The notes beneath the pieces were generated by a model that was not told the origin of the DNA, did not search any database, and saw nothing but the letters and a program-made list of their open reading frames with translations. From Bacteroidota bacterium (GTDB lineage Bacteria > Bacteroidota > Bacteroidia > AKYH767-A > 2013-40CM-41-45), in the NCBI GenBank assembly GCA_003389385.1, contig QQVM01000022.1:132490-196489 (forward strand): a stretch of 64,000 bases of DNA, written 5' to 3'. How positions within the stretch are numbered: the first letter of the stretch is position 1; the number at the start of each line of letters is the position of its first letter. The translations under genes and the position numbers were made by a program. Of the stretch, positions 43,757-51,957 are shown piece by piece.

Positions 43757-45193
43757 TTACTGCCCTTGTCCGAGTGAAAATGCCGGCTTACCATCGAAAT
43801 GATAGAGGTTTTCAGTCTTGATCACATCGACTCCGGAATTGGAAGCGCTTTTCAGAAGGCTGATGATTTCATCATGAGTGAGAAGTCTGTCGCCCTCGGG
43901 CTTGAAACGACAGCGCCAGTGGTCTGTGCAAAATGTTTCTTCAAATCCTTCAGGCCAAACTTTGATGCCTCTGTTGGTGATCATGCTGAGTTTGACTTTC
44001 TCAATTGACACTTTGCTCAGGATTTTCGCGAGCTCATCTGCGCTGAATCCGTTCCAGTGGACAAATAAATCAACACCCACAAGTTCCTTCTTCGCAGGTG
44101 TCTTGCGTGAGTATTTTTTCAGATCGATTGCCTGTCCTTTTTCATATTTAACAGACTTTAGCTTGGCAGGATTCTTTCCGAGATTGGAAATTACTGCTTC
44201 CGCGAATTCCTTGGTTCCTACTTTTTGCTTGCTTACACCTTCTTTGTATATGTCATATGTGTGAATTCCGTCTTCAATCGTCTTGAGCCAGGCATTCTGA
44301 ACTTTTTCAGCGACTTCAGTCTGGTTGATGTGATTTAGCATCATGATGGCACCCTGCAATAAACCTGATGGATTCGCCATGTTTTGTCCCGCACGCCTTG
44401 GAGCTGAACCGTGAATTGCTTCAAACATTGCACAAGTTTCACCGATGTTGGCAGATCCTGCGAGCCCTACTGATCCTGCGATCTGGGCTGCTACGTCGGA
44501 TAAAACATCTCCGTAAAGATTTGGCATCACAACCACATCAAATGCTTCGGGCGTATCAGCCAGTTTGGCGGCGCCGATGTCAATAATCCAGTGTTCGTTT
44601 TCAATTTCAGGATATTCTTTAGCGATTTCATCAAAGACCTGGTGGAAGAGTCCGTCGGTTTGTTTCATGATGTTGTCCTTGGTGAAGCAAGTCACTTTTT
44701 TTCTTCCGTACTGCTTTGCGTATTCAAAAGCGTAACGTACGATTTTCTCGCAACCGGGTCTGCTGATCAGTTTGAGGCATTGCACCACTTCATCAGTCTG
44801 CTGGTGTTCAATCCCTGCATAAAGATCTTCTTCGTTCTCGCGGACAATCACCACGTCCATCACCGGATGTTTTGTTTGTACAAAAGGATACAGACTGATA
44901 CAGGGACGAATGTTAGCATAGAGTCCGAGAAATTTTCTTGTAGTTACATTCAGACTCTTGTATCCACCACCCTGCGGAGTTGTGATAGGAGCTTTAAGAA
45001 ATACTTTATTGCGGCGGATCACATCCCATGATTCCTTGGCAATTCCGGCGGTATTTCCGGCCAGGTATACCTTTTCACCCACTTCGATCTCATCAATTTC
45101 AATTTTGGCACCTGCCGCCTTTATCACGGCAAGTGTGGCATCCATTATTTCGGGCCCAATCCCGTCTCCTTTTGCAACTGTAATACGTGTCAT
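43757..45193 (-). CDS. icd: Isocitrate dehydrogenase, long form
   Basis: 478 residues. It opens with the isocitrate/isopropylmalate dehydrogenase core: ITVAKGDGIGPEIMDATLAV, VVIVRENEEDLYAGIEHQQT, CFTKDNIMKQTDGLFHQVFD, and VVMPNLYGDVLSDVAAQIAG. The active-site and nucleotide regions are AIHGSAPRRAGQNMANPSGL. A C-terminal extension of about 140 residues (GVDLFVHWNGFSADELAKIL, VWPEGFEETFCTDHWRCRF) occurs in a subfamily also seen in Rickettsia and other Bacteroidota. It converts isocitrate to 2-oxoglutarate in the TCA cycle; NADP use is expected but not provable by eye. A -7 box lies at 45219. Confidence 0.93.
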   Translation of the reverse strand: MTRITVAKGDGIGPEIMDATLAVIKAAGAKIEIDEIEVGEKVYLAGNTAGIAKESWDVIRRNKVFLKAPITTPQGGGYKSLNVTTRKFLGLYANIRPCISLYPFVQTKHPVMDVVIVRENEEDLYAGIEHQQTDEVVQCLKLISRPGCEKIVRYAFEYAKQYGRKKVTCFTKDNIMKQTDGLFHQVFDEIAKEYPEIENEHWIIDIGAAKLADTPEAFDVVVMPNLYGDVLSDVAAQIAGSVGLAGSANIGETCAMFEAIHGSAPRRAGQNMANPSGLLQGAIMMLNHINQTEVAEKVQNAWLKTIEDGIHTYDIYKEGVSKQKVGTKEFAEAVISNLGKNPAKLKSVKYEKGQAIDLKKYSRKTPAKKELVGVDLFVHWNGFSADELAKILSKVSIEKVKLSMITNRGIKVWPEGFEETFCTDHWRCRFKPEGDRLLTHDEIISLLKSASNSGVDVIKTENLYHFDGKPAFSLGQGQ

Positions 45194-45218
45194 GATTTAA
45201 TTTTTTTAAATACGAAAG

Positions 45219-45226
45219 CAAATATA
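45219..45226 (-). promoter_or_regulatory. -7 promoter box of icd
   Basis: On the minus strand TATATTTG fits TAnnTTTG. It lies 26 bp upstream of the icd ATG in the 91-bp divergent region shared with the LysR gene. No clear -33 TTG is visible. Confidence 0.55.
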
Positions 45227-45252
45227 AGTCCGGTTTAATATATATTATTATT

Positions 45253-45260
45253 TAACTTTG
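45253..45260 (+). promoter_or_regulatory. -7 promoter box of the LysR gene
   Basis: TAACTTTG fits TAnnTTTG, 24 bp before the LysR ATG. With the opposing icd box at 45219-45226 this forms a compact divergent promoter region, the usual arrangement for a LysR regulator and its target. Confidence 0.5.
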
Positions 45261-45284
45261 CTATAATTATCATAAAAAATATTT

Positions 45285-46208
45285 ATGAATTACACTCTGA
45301 ATCAACTGCAGGTTTTTTTAAAAGTTACTCAAACGGGCAGTATTACAAAAGCTGCTGAAGAGCTGCATCTTACACAGCCTGCTGTAAGCATTCAGCTTAA
45401 AAATTTCCAGAACCAATTCAACATGCCTCTCACCGAAGTAGTTGGCAGGAAGTTGTTTATTACCGGGTTCGGGAAAGAAATTGCCACCGCAGCTGAAAGA
45501 ATATTGAATGAAGCTCAGAAAATCAACCTTAGAACTACAGAGCAAAAGGGTCAGATTGCCGGAAGGTTGAAAATATCGGTGGTGTCTACAGGTAAATACG
45601 TCATGCCTTTTTTTCTCTCCTCTTTCCTTCAAAAACATGAAGGTGTCGAACTGGCTATGGATGTCACAAACCGTTCCATGGTTCTGGAAAGCCTTGAAAA
45701 GAACGAGGTAGATTTCTCCTTAGTCTCCGTCCTTCCGGGCAATCTCAGACTGGAAAAAATAGATCTCATGGAAAACAAACTGTTTCTTGTCGGAAACACT
45801 CGCAAGCCATTTCGTCAAAAGCAGTATTCTAAATCAGTCTTTGAGGAATTGCCTCTGATTTACCGTGAGAACGGTTCAGGTACAAGACTAACAATGGAGA
45901 AGTACATCAGGGAAAACAAGATCGCAGTGAAAAAGAAATTGGAGTTAAAAGGTAATGAAGCTGTGAAACAAGCTGTGATAGCAGGACTAGGTTATTCCAT
46001 TATGCCACTGATCGGAATCAAAGCAGAACTCATGCAGAGTGAACTTCAGATTATACCCGTAAAAGGTCTTCCGATTAAAACAATGTGGAACCTTGTCTGG
46101 CTGAAAAATAAAAATTTTGGTCCTGCTGCACTCGCTTTTCTGGATTATTTAAAAAGAGAAAAAGAAAAAATTATCCGATCAAGATTTTCGTATCTGGATT
46201 GGAAATGA
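45285..46208 (+). CDS. LysR-type transcriptional regulator
   Basis: 307 residues. N-terminal winged helix-turn-helix (about 1-60): TGSITKAAEELHLTQPAVSI. The substrate-binding domain begins GRLKISVVSTGKYVMPFFL and includes FLVGNTRKPF, YRENGSGTRLTMEKYI and AVKQAVIAGLGYSIMPLIGI, features of the CbbR/CysL-like LysR group. It is divergent from icd with 91 bp between the start codons. The nearby sbtA recalls cyanobacterial CmpR/NdhR control of bicarbonate uptake, so the ligand could be a central carbon metabolite; this is inference. Confidence 0.93.
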   Translation: MNYTLNQLQVFLKVTQTGSITKAAEELHLTQPAVSIQLKNFQNQFNMPLTEVVGRKLFITGFGKEIATAAERILNEAQKINLRTTEQKGQIAGRLKISVVSTGKYVMPFFLSSFLQKHEGVELAMDVTNRSMVLESLEKNEVDFSLVSVLPGNLRLEKIDLMENKLFLVGNTRKPFRQKQYSKSVFEELPLIYRENGSGTRLTMEKYIRENKIAVKKKLELKGNEAVKQAVIAGLGYSIMPLIGIKAELMQSELQIIPVKGLPIKTMWNLVWLKNKNFGPAALAFLDYLKREKEKIIRSRFSYLDWK

Positions 46209-46365
46209 GTTATGCCTGAAACCAGTCAGAACGGCAACATGATTTAATTAAAATACCAGACTTATCAATAAGTAAGCAATTCTTATTCTGCGCCAATGAT
46301 ATCACCGCTTAAATTACATTGTTACATTGATGCAAATTCTTGCGAAGTATTATTCAATACCCTTT

Positions 46366-46638
46366 CTACTCGGCCGTCGTAGGGTCGATAATTGCGGATA
46401 CCTTACTTACAAGATTGGCAGGGAAGCCGCCCTGACTCGCATGCTCACGGACCATCTCTTCGTTTGGAGCATTGTATACACAATATATTTTATCATTTAC
46501 TACATAACTGTGTACCCATTGTATTTGAGGACCCATTTTGTTAAGTACTCCGCAGGAAGTTTGAGAAATTGATTTTAATTGTTCCGCGGTAAGTTTTCCT
46601 GCACCTGGAATTTCTCTTTCAATTACATATTTAGGCAT
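46366..46638 (-). CDS. DUF4242 family protein
   Basis: 90 residues. The start PKYVIEREIPGAGKLTAEQL and the core KMGPQIQWVHSYVVNDKIYC are typical of DUF4242 proteins, small ferredoxin-like-fold proteins. A Streptomyces relative binds nickel. The end EEMVREHASQGGFPANLVSK carries the conserved His. It should be cytoplasmic. It stands alone between the LysR gene and an alpha/beta hydrolase gene. Confidence 0.9.
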   Translation of the reverse strand: MPKYVIEREIPGAGKLTAEQLKSISQTSCGVLNKMGPQIQWVHSYVVNDKIYCVYNAPNEEMVREHASQGGFPANLVSKVSAIIDPTTAE

Positions 46639-46770
46639 GGTATGATAATATTTTATGTTATGCTTACTCTATTCGGTTTTCAGCTTACCCGTAGTATGAA
46701 AGTATCATTTATTTTCAAATTTATTCTACTTACCATTAAATAACTTTTTTCCGGATAATATTGCCTCCAC

Positions 46771-47592
46771 TTATTTTACATTTATTAAGAATGTAATTGA
46801 TTCTTTTAGAAACTGCTCCTGATTCTTTCCCGTGTGCGCCCTGTGCGGACTGTCTGGTAGAACCCAAAGCCTGGTGTCAGACATGTTCTCTTTTGCTTTC
46901 ATTATGCACTCCCATGTGACGCTGTCTTCCTGATCACCGTACACAAGCATAACTGGAATTTCAATTTTTTTTAATTCCTCTTCGCTTACGTATATTTTAT
47001 AATTCTTCAATTGATCAAAGATTGCTTTTATCTGCATTTCATCTCTGTGCTGTTCGCGCATCCATGGAAGATTATCTATGTTTTTATATGACAGCAAATC
47101 CATCCACTTCGGAAAATCATTCGCATTCCAGGAGCCGCAGGCGCCGATTATAATCATCGATGCAAGATCCTGAGGATATCGAACCGCCAATTGAAATAGT
47201 ATATCTCCTCCAAAACTGAATCCAATCGCCTTCACATTTTTCAGTTTTTGGTTTTCCAGACATGCATGGAGTGCATTTGCTATGGAAGGAATTGAAAGTT
47301 CTTCTGTAAAACTGTCTGACATTCCATGCCCGGGCAGATCGATCAGAAATACCTGGAAGTTTTCTGAAAATTCTTTTAAAAAAGGCAACCAGGATTTTAA
47401 ACTTTGTGTGTAACCATGGAGCAGCAGTAGTGGCTCACCTTTACCATGTACTTCATAATAAATCTTCTTTCCCTGATGAGAGAAGTACTCTGATCTTTCC
47501 TGAGAATATATATGCTCATTTATAGCCATCAGAAAAAACAGAAAAAGACAGAAATATTTTACACCCGGTTTGAATTCACATCCTGCAGGCAT
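46771..47592 (-). CDS. Exported alpha/beta hydrolase
   Basis: 273 residues. The N-terminal hydrophobic segment YFCLFLFFLMAINEHIYSQ should be a signal peptide. The core shows EPLLLLHGYTQSLKSWLPFL (oxyanion HGxT), LIDLPGHGMSDSF, the nucleophile elbow AIGFSFGGDILFQLAV (Ser in GFSFGG), the acid strand VMLVYGDQEDSVTWE, and the His in LPDSPHRAHTG. The triad is therefore Ser-Asp-His. Likely a periplasmic esterase or related hydrolase of unknown substrate. A 138-bp gap separates it from the SprB-repeat gene upstream. Confidence 0.9.
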   Translation of the reverse strand: MPAGCEFKPGVKYFCLFLFFLMAINEHIYSQERSEYFSHQGKKIYYEVHGKGEPLLLLHGYTQSLKSWLPFLKEFSENFQVFLIDLPGHGMSDSFTEELSIPSIANALHACLENQKLKNVKAIGFSFGGDILFQLAVRYPQDLASMIIIGACGSWNANDFPKWMDLLSYKNIDNLPWMREQHRDEMQIKAIFDQLKNYKIYVSEEELKKIEIPVMLVYGDQEDSVTWECIMKAKENMSDTRLWVLPDSPHRAHTGKNQEQFLKESITFLINVK

Positions 47593-47675
47593 TCCTAAAA
47601 TTAGCCAGTGAAAGTCAAATTTGCAATAGATTGATATGATCTATGGCCATTTCAATTAGCCTGAATTATAAACAA

Positions 47676-47701
47676 AAAGGGGAGTATTTTTACTCCCCTT
47701 T
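47676..47701 (-). terminator. Terminator of the SprB-repeat gene
   Basis: An 11-bp stem AAAGGGGAGTA / TACTCCCCTTT with loop TTTT, 29 bp past the stop of the minus-strand gene. It is followed on that strand by TTTTTGTTTATAA, a strong intrinsic terminator. Confidence 0.9.
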
Positions 47702-47730
47702 CCGTATAACTATTTTAAAGAAAATAGTCA

Positions 47731-49089
47731 TTAATCCAGGACGATTCTGCCTGATGTCATGATGCCTTCTTTGTTTTTTACGTGATAGAAATACATTCCA
47801 TTGGCGCTGCCTCTCATGTCGATTCTATTTTCATTCAGGTTTAATTCCTGAGAGTGTACCAATGCGCCGCTGACATCGAATATCTCAATAGCGGCTTTAT
47901 CTTCCTTACAGCTTACAGTGAAGATTCCTGAATTCGGATTCGGATAAACTTTCACAGCATCAAGGCTTGCAGCATTTTTCACACTGGTAGTTCCAGCTAT
48001 TCCTACTGTAAAGTAACCCCACTGTATGCAATTCCCGGTGTTGTCGGTAACCATCACAATATATGCACCCACGTCAAGCCCGGTTGCACTCGCTGTAGTT
48101 GCGCCATTGTTCCATTGATAGCTATATGGAGGCGTGCCGCCAGTTACCGAAGCCGTAGCGCTGCCATTGTTTGAAGTGAATGAAGTAGCATGTGTACCGG
48201 TAACCGTAACAGAAAGATTATTGCAATTGCCCATGAGAACAGCATATGTTCCTGTTTTTACGCAACCGTTTGCGTCTGTCACAGTAACAGAATAAAGACC
48301 TGGCGAAAGGCCGCTGATTGACTGCGTAGTGGCGAAGTTGCTCCAGGAGTATGTATACGGTCCTGTTCCTCCGCTGACATTGGCCGTTGCGGTGCCGTCA
48401 GACGCAAGCGGAGAACTTTCATTGGTTCCGCTTACATTTAGCATCAAGCTGGCACAAGAAGGCAGATTGATATTCACAGCATCGAAGAAGAATTCGCTGC
48501 CGGCAACCGGTGTGGGAATTCCCGGAATCGGGAACATGTTATGACCAATGCTGGAAACCGCAGTTATTGAAATAGTGTCAGGAATAGCAGTACTCGAATA
48601 TGAGATTGGCAGAGTAACATTGGTCCAGTTACTAACTTGGACAGATGACATGAACCAGGCTTCGCCAATCACATCAGACTCTTCAGTGATGGGATTCCAT
48701 TTGGTGAGTTCAACAAGTACACCACCGATATCTCCGTTGAGCGGGTTTGACTTATATTTGAAATCCACAGATATCGGTCTTACGGTGAAAGGCACTCCGC
48801 TTCCGTCAGGGCCAAGGGAAACCATGCCTCCGATTGGATCGGACAAAAAGAAACTGTTGCAAACTCCGCAATCAGCAGTTACAAGGCGCACAGAGGAAGA
48901 ACCCTGGCCAGGATTGCTGGTAAGACGGTATGTCGTCTGCGGACCGCCAAACATTGTGAGTTCATTCAATGTTGCCCAGCCATTCGGATCAACTCCTGTC
49001 CAGTTTTCAAAGTTAAGGTTCGTTTGAGCACTCAGGCCTGTGCTGACCAGCATAAGTGCAATCATAAGTTTTGTAATGGATTTGTTCAT
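47731..49089 (-). CDS. T9SS-sorted protein with two SprB-type repeats
   Basis: 452 residues. Signal peptide KLMIALMLVSTGLSAQ. The first 215 residues are a beta-rich carbohydrate-binding-like module (FENWTGVDPNGWATLNEL, EFFFDAVNINLPSCAS). Two SprB repeats follow: GTATANVSGGTGPYTYSWSN with GLYSVTVTDANGC, and GSATASVTGGTPPYSYQWNN with GAYIVMVTDNTGN. The type IX sorting domain starts VKVYPNPNSGIFTVSCKEDK and ends KEGIMTSGRIVLD. SprB repeats build gliding or adhesion surface proteins. It would be secreted and surface attached. A terminator follows; a promoter lies about 115 bp upstream. Confidence 0.92.
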   Translation of the reverse strand: MNKSITKLMIALMLVSTGLSAQTNLNFENWTGVDPNGWATLNELTMFGGPQTTYRLTSNPGQGSSSVRLVTADCGVCNSFFLSDPIGGMVSLGPDGSGVPFTVRPISVDFKYKSNPLNGDIGGVLVELTKWNPITEESDVIGEAWFMSSVQVSNWTNVTLPISYSSTAIPDTISITAVSSIGHNMFPIPGIPTPVAGSEFFFDAVNINLPSCASLMLNVSGTNESSPLASDGTATANVSGGTGPYTYSWSNFATTQSISGLSPGLYSVTVTDANGCVKTGTYAVLMGNCNNLSVTVTGTHATSFTSNNGSATASVTGGTPPYSYQWNNGATTASATGLDVGAYIVMVTDNTGNCIQWGYFTVGIAGTTSVKNAASLDAVKVYPNPNSGIFTVSCKEDKAAIEIFDVSGALVHSQELNLNENRIDMRGSANGMYFYHVKNKEGIMTSGRIVLD

Positions 49090-49203
49090 ATAGATTGTTG
49101 GTGTTTATTAGTTTTCAGAAGATTATTTTGGATTGCAGCTCAAGCATTCTCAGCACGCGTGTAAAGATTTATTCGCAGCCGGAACACAGAATTTATTGCC
49201 GGA

Positions 49204-49236
49204 CAAAACTATAAAATGGTAATATTTACCTGCAAA
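49204..49236 (-). promoter_or_regulatory. Promoter with -33 and -7 boxes for the SprB-repeat gene
   Basis: On the minus strand TTTG (49236-49233) is followed after 21 bases by TAGTTTTG (49211-49204). This fits the Bacteroidota pattern TTTG / TAnnTTTG. The leader to the ATG at 49089 would be about 110 nt, unusually long for this window. Confidence 0.6.
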
Positions 49237-49300
49237 TATTTTAATACATATTAACAGGATTTTTTCAATATTAAAGTAAGTTAATCAACAAGCTTTAATT

Positions 49301-49672
49301 TCAAATGTGTTGATCTATCAGGATTATATTACCGTCGGGATCTTTAAGTACGATGTTGCCCGGGCCCCTGGTATTTTCATCTGTTTCAGAAATCAGAGAA
49401 ACTCCGTCCTTCTTCAGGCTTTTCTGAATATCTCTGACATCATCAAAGTTGGCAACTGTCGCAGCGTTTTCATCCCAACCCGGATTAAAGGTTAGCATGT
49501 TTCCTTCAAACATACCGTGAAACAGGCCAATAAGCGCGTTTCCGTTTTTCATGATCAGGTATTGCTGTTGCATCCCTCCTCCAAAAACACTAAAGCCAAG
49601 TTTTTCATAAAATGCTTTTGACTCGTTGAGATTTTTTACACTGAGACTGATTGAGAATGCGCCAAGTTTCAT
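49301..49672 (-). CDS. VOC family protein
   Basis: 123 residues, one glyoxalase-fold module. Landmarks are FSISLSVKNLNESKAFYEKL, GFSVFGGGMQQQYLIMKNG, MLTFNPGWDENA, and NIVLKDPDGNIILIDQHI. The DPDGN turn and a terminal H are typical of lyase-family members. The substrate is unknown. Not obviously in an operon. Confidence 0.92.
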   Translation of the reverse strand: MKLGAFSISLSVKNLNESKAFYEKLGFSVFGGGMQQQYLIMKNGNALIGLFHGMFEGNMLTFNPGWDENAATVANFDDVRDIQKSLKKDGVSLISETDENTRGPGNIVLKDPDGNIILIDQHI

Positions 49673-50106
49673 TTCGCTTGAATTTTATTTGTGAATGATT
49701 TATTTCGGAAACAAAATACGTCTTTCTTTGGGAATTACTCCCTATGTTATAATATGAAACAATTTTATTTATCTGATTTCCTAAAAAATAATGCCATTCG
49801 CTTATTTCCATACTGAATTATTCTTTCCTGGTCAGATATCTTGCACAACTTTTTACTTCAGAATGCAATTCATGAATTAATTCGAATTTATGGCCGAGAA
49901 AATTATCTTTGTTCGCCTCTACAATATCCACATATACCTTCTTGCCTTAAATCAGGCTATATGGACTTTGATGGAGAAAGTCATCAGCAAATCGTAAATT
50001 CTGAAAGTTGCCTTACTCCCAAATTTTAAACCATAGATTGATTAATGTTTTGCCGCCCATAGTTTTTTTAAATGCAGAATCTTCAATTTGCACTTAATTT
50101 TGATTG
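49673..50106. other. Intergenic stretch, 0.43 kb, with a possible gene remnant
   Basis: Between the VOC gene and the DinB-like gene. No intact gene is visible. The only candidate is the degraded minus-strand frame listed at 49818-50060; the rest shows no motif or hairpin. Confidence 0.5.
49818..50060 (-). pseudogene. Possible gene remnant with two TAA stops
   Basis: From an ATG at 50060 a minus-strand frame reads MGGKTLINLWFKIWE, stop, GNFQNLRFADDFLHQSPYSL, stop, then KKVYVDIVEANKDNFLGH and FELIHELHSEVKSCARYLTR to a TAA at 49818. The last 42 codons look protein-like, but two stops in 80 codons are close to chance for this composition, and no family is recognised. Confidence 0.25.
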
Positions 50107-50577
50107 TTATTTCTGATGTGCAATCAGTTTTTTTATAACCACAATTTGCCCCAGGTGATAATGGCAGTGCTCTATAATTCCTTGTATATTTCTGTAGTAG
50201 CTGCCATACTTTTCTTCAGAAAATGTTTCCCATAACTTACTCTCAGGAAGTTCACTTACCAGTTCGCTGAATTTTTGTGCCTCCTTCATCGTTTTGTCTT
50301 GCAGCAATTGCCAGTCAGACTCTGATCTTATCGGAGCAAGATCGAAACTGTACTTATCGTGCGCGTCAAGTGAAGATCCTTCCAATACTTTCAAGACTGC
50401 ACTTACGAAGTAATTCATATGAAATACCAAAGAAGCAATCGTGTTCAGATCTTGAAACTTTGTAGTGGCGTCTTTCCAGTCGACTCCTTCTAAAGCATCC
50501 TTGAGGTTAGACCAGGTCCAGTTTTTTCCGAAATGTACTTCGTAAAAATGTTTTGCCAGTTGAACTGAAAGTGACAT
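50107..50577 (-). CDS. DinB-like protein
   Basis: 156 residues of a four-helix bundle: HFYEVHFGKNWTWSNLKDAL, DLNTIASLVFHMNYFVSAVL with His in FHMNYF, and a C-terminal helix RNIQGIIEHCHYHLGQIVVI with the paired histidines HCHYH. The His set is the DinB metal site. No function can be named. Its paralogue at 7964-8476 has the same layout but low similarity. Confidence 0.87.
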   Translation of the reverse strand: MSLSVQLAKHFYEVHFGKNWTWSNLKDALEGVDWKDATTKFQDLNTIASLVFHMNYFVSAVLKVLEGSSLDAHDKYSFDLAPIRSESDWQLLQDKTMKEAQKFSELVSELPESKLWETFSEEKYGSYYRNIQGIIEHCHYHLGQIVVIKKLIAHQK

Positions 50578-50684
50578 GTGAAAAGTTTTTGGGCCTTATT
50601 GAATATACTGATTATAGCTGCTGAATTCAGTGTCTGTCCGGCACGTAACAAATGAGTTGAATAGTTCTGTAATAACTCCTTTCA

Positions 50685-51179
50685 TTATTCCAGAATTCTC
50701 TTCAACTGAGTCAGTGCGATTTTATATCCCTCTTCGAAACCAAGTTCCAGGAATTTTTTCATGTCTTCCTGGCTCTTGAAACTTATTTCGCTACTTATTC
50801 TGGATTGCTTTTCATCTCCCGAAAATATATTCTTCCAGTTCATGCTCGGAAAGTCTATGTTGATTTTTTCGTTTTCATCGCAGAAGGCATCTGTTACGAA
50901 ATAAGAAACTCCCGGCACAATTTCACTGAAGTCAGCAATGCACCAGTGCTTTTCTCCTTGAGGAGATAGCATGTAGTAAAGACAACGTCCGCCGTTGCTG
51001 AAGCTCATTTTCTTTATAACAGCCTTGTAGGGCAGTGGGGCCCACCATTTTTCCATCATTTCTGCTGTGGTGAATGCATCCCACAATTCTGATTTGCCAG
51101 TTTTGAATTGCATATCCACAATCACTTTTTTATTGTCGAATTGCTTGTCCAATGTGATGAACTCTTTAATACTTTCCAT
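50685..51179 (-). CDS. SRPBCC (AHSA1-type) protein
   Basis: 164 residues with the START-like pattern: VIVDMQFKTGKSELWDAFTT, EMMEKWWAPLPYKAVIKKM, YYMLSPQGEKHWCIADFSEI, and a last helix FEEGYKIALTQLKRILE. The W-W-A-P segment is the usual AHSA1 signature. Probably cytoplasmic; ligand unknown. It stands alone. Confidence 0.9.
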   Translation of the reverse strand: MESIKEFITLDKQFDNKKVIVDMQFKTGKSELWDAFTTAEMMEKWWAPLPYKAVIKKMSFSNGGRCLYYMLSPQGEKHWCIADFSEIVPGVSYFVTDAFCDENEKINIDFPSMNWKNIFSGDEKQSRISSEISFKSQEDMKKFLELGFEEGYKIALTQLKRILE

Positions 51180-51344
51180 GATTTGTAATATTTAATTTGT
51201 GTTAAAAATCTGTATCTGTGCTATTTGAAAACGGAAGTATTGTCTCTTTGAATTTGAATGAAGAAATAAAAAATCAAGTATTGGAACAATCAAATTATTC
51301 GCTCAAACTCTTTTTGATAAGTTTGAATCTAATCATGAGATCAA

Positions 51345-51785
51345 TTATGCCAACCAACTTTTCTTTTCACCAAATCCTGCAAGCCAGATAGAATAAAATA
51401 CCAGCAGGAAAATCATGACAGGCATTGCAATGGCTGCTGGTCCGTACATGTCCACGCTTCTGCCAATGAATTTGAATGTGTAAAGTAACTGAACACTCAT
51501 TCCGATCAGGGATATGATGAAAGCCTTGCGTGCAATTTTCTTTTTCATAAGAAGAAGAAGGGCTCCTGTAAACCCTCCAAAGACCGCCAAGGCATAACCA
51601 GCTTTTGCCCAAATTGGGTAGTTGGAAAGAAGTTCAGTCTGAAGTTCTCTCTGGTCGCTGGGAAGATTTTGCAGTGCTTCCATATCCAGATTCATCTGTA
51701 TGAAAAAAGCCAGTAGCCCGACCAGATTCCAGATTAACAGAATAGTGCTCACCACCCAAAACCATACAGGTATTTTTGTGTTCAT
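51345..51785 (-). CDS. Hypothetical membrane protein (four helices)
   Basis: 146 residues. Hydrophobic segments: WFWVVSTILLIWNLVGLLAF, YALAVFGGFTGALLLLM, AFIISLIGMSVQLLYTF, and MPVMIFLLVFYSIWLAGF. The layout (WFW start, NLVG, GGxxG) matches a small inner-membrane family of Bacteroidota often labelled sugar transporter without evidence. I would keep it as unknown. Confidence 0.8.
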   Translation of the reverse strand: MNTKIPVWFWVVSTILLIWNLVGLLAFFIQMNLDMEALQNLPSDQRELQTELLSNYPIWAKAGYALAVFGGFTGALLLLMKKKIARKAFIISLIGMSVQLLYTFKFIGRSVDMYGPAAIAMPVMIFLLVFYSIWLAGFGEKKSWLA

Positions 51786-51957
51786 TTTTTAAATTGTATT
51801 AAATACCAATAGTCCTTTTGGACTGCATCTTTATATAAAGATATTAAAATTTGTCAGTAAACATATCGATAAAATTCAATAGATGCCTGACTTTAAATCT
51901 TCAGATGTTTTTCGATTTTATAAGGATGCGGAGAGAAAGTTGTATTAAGGTCGATAT

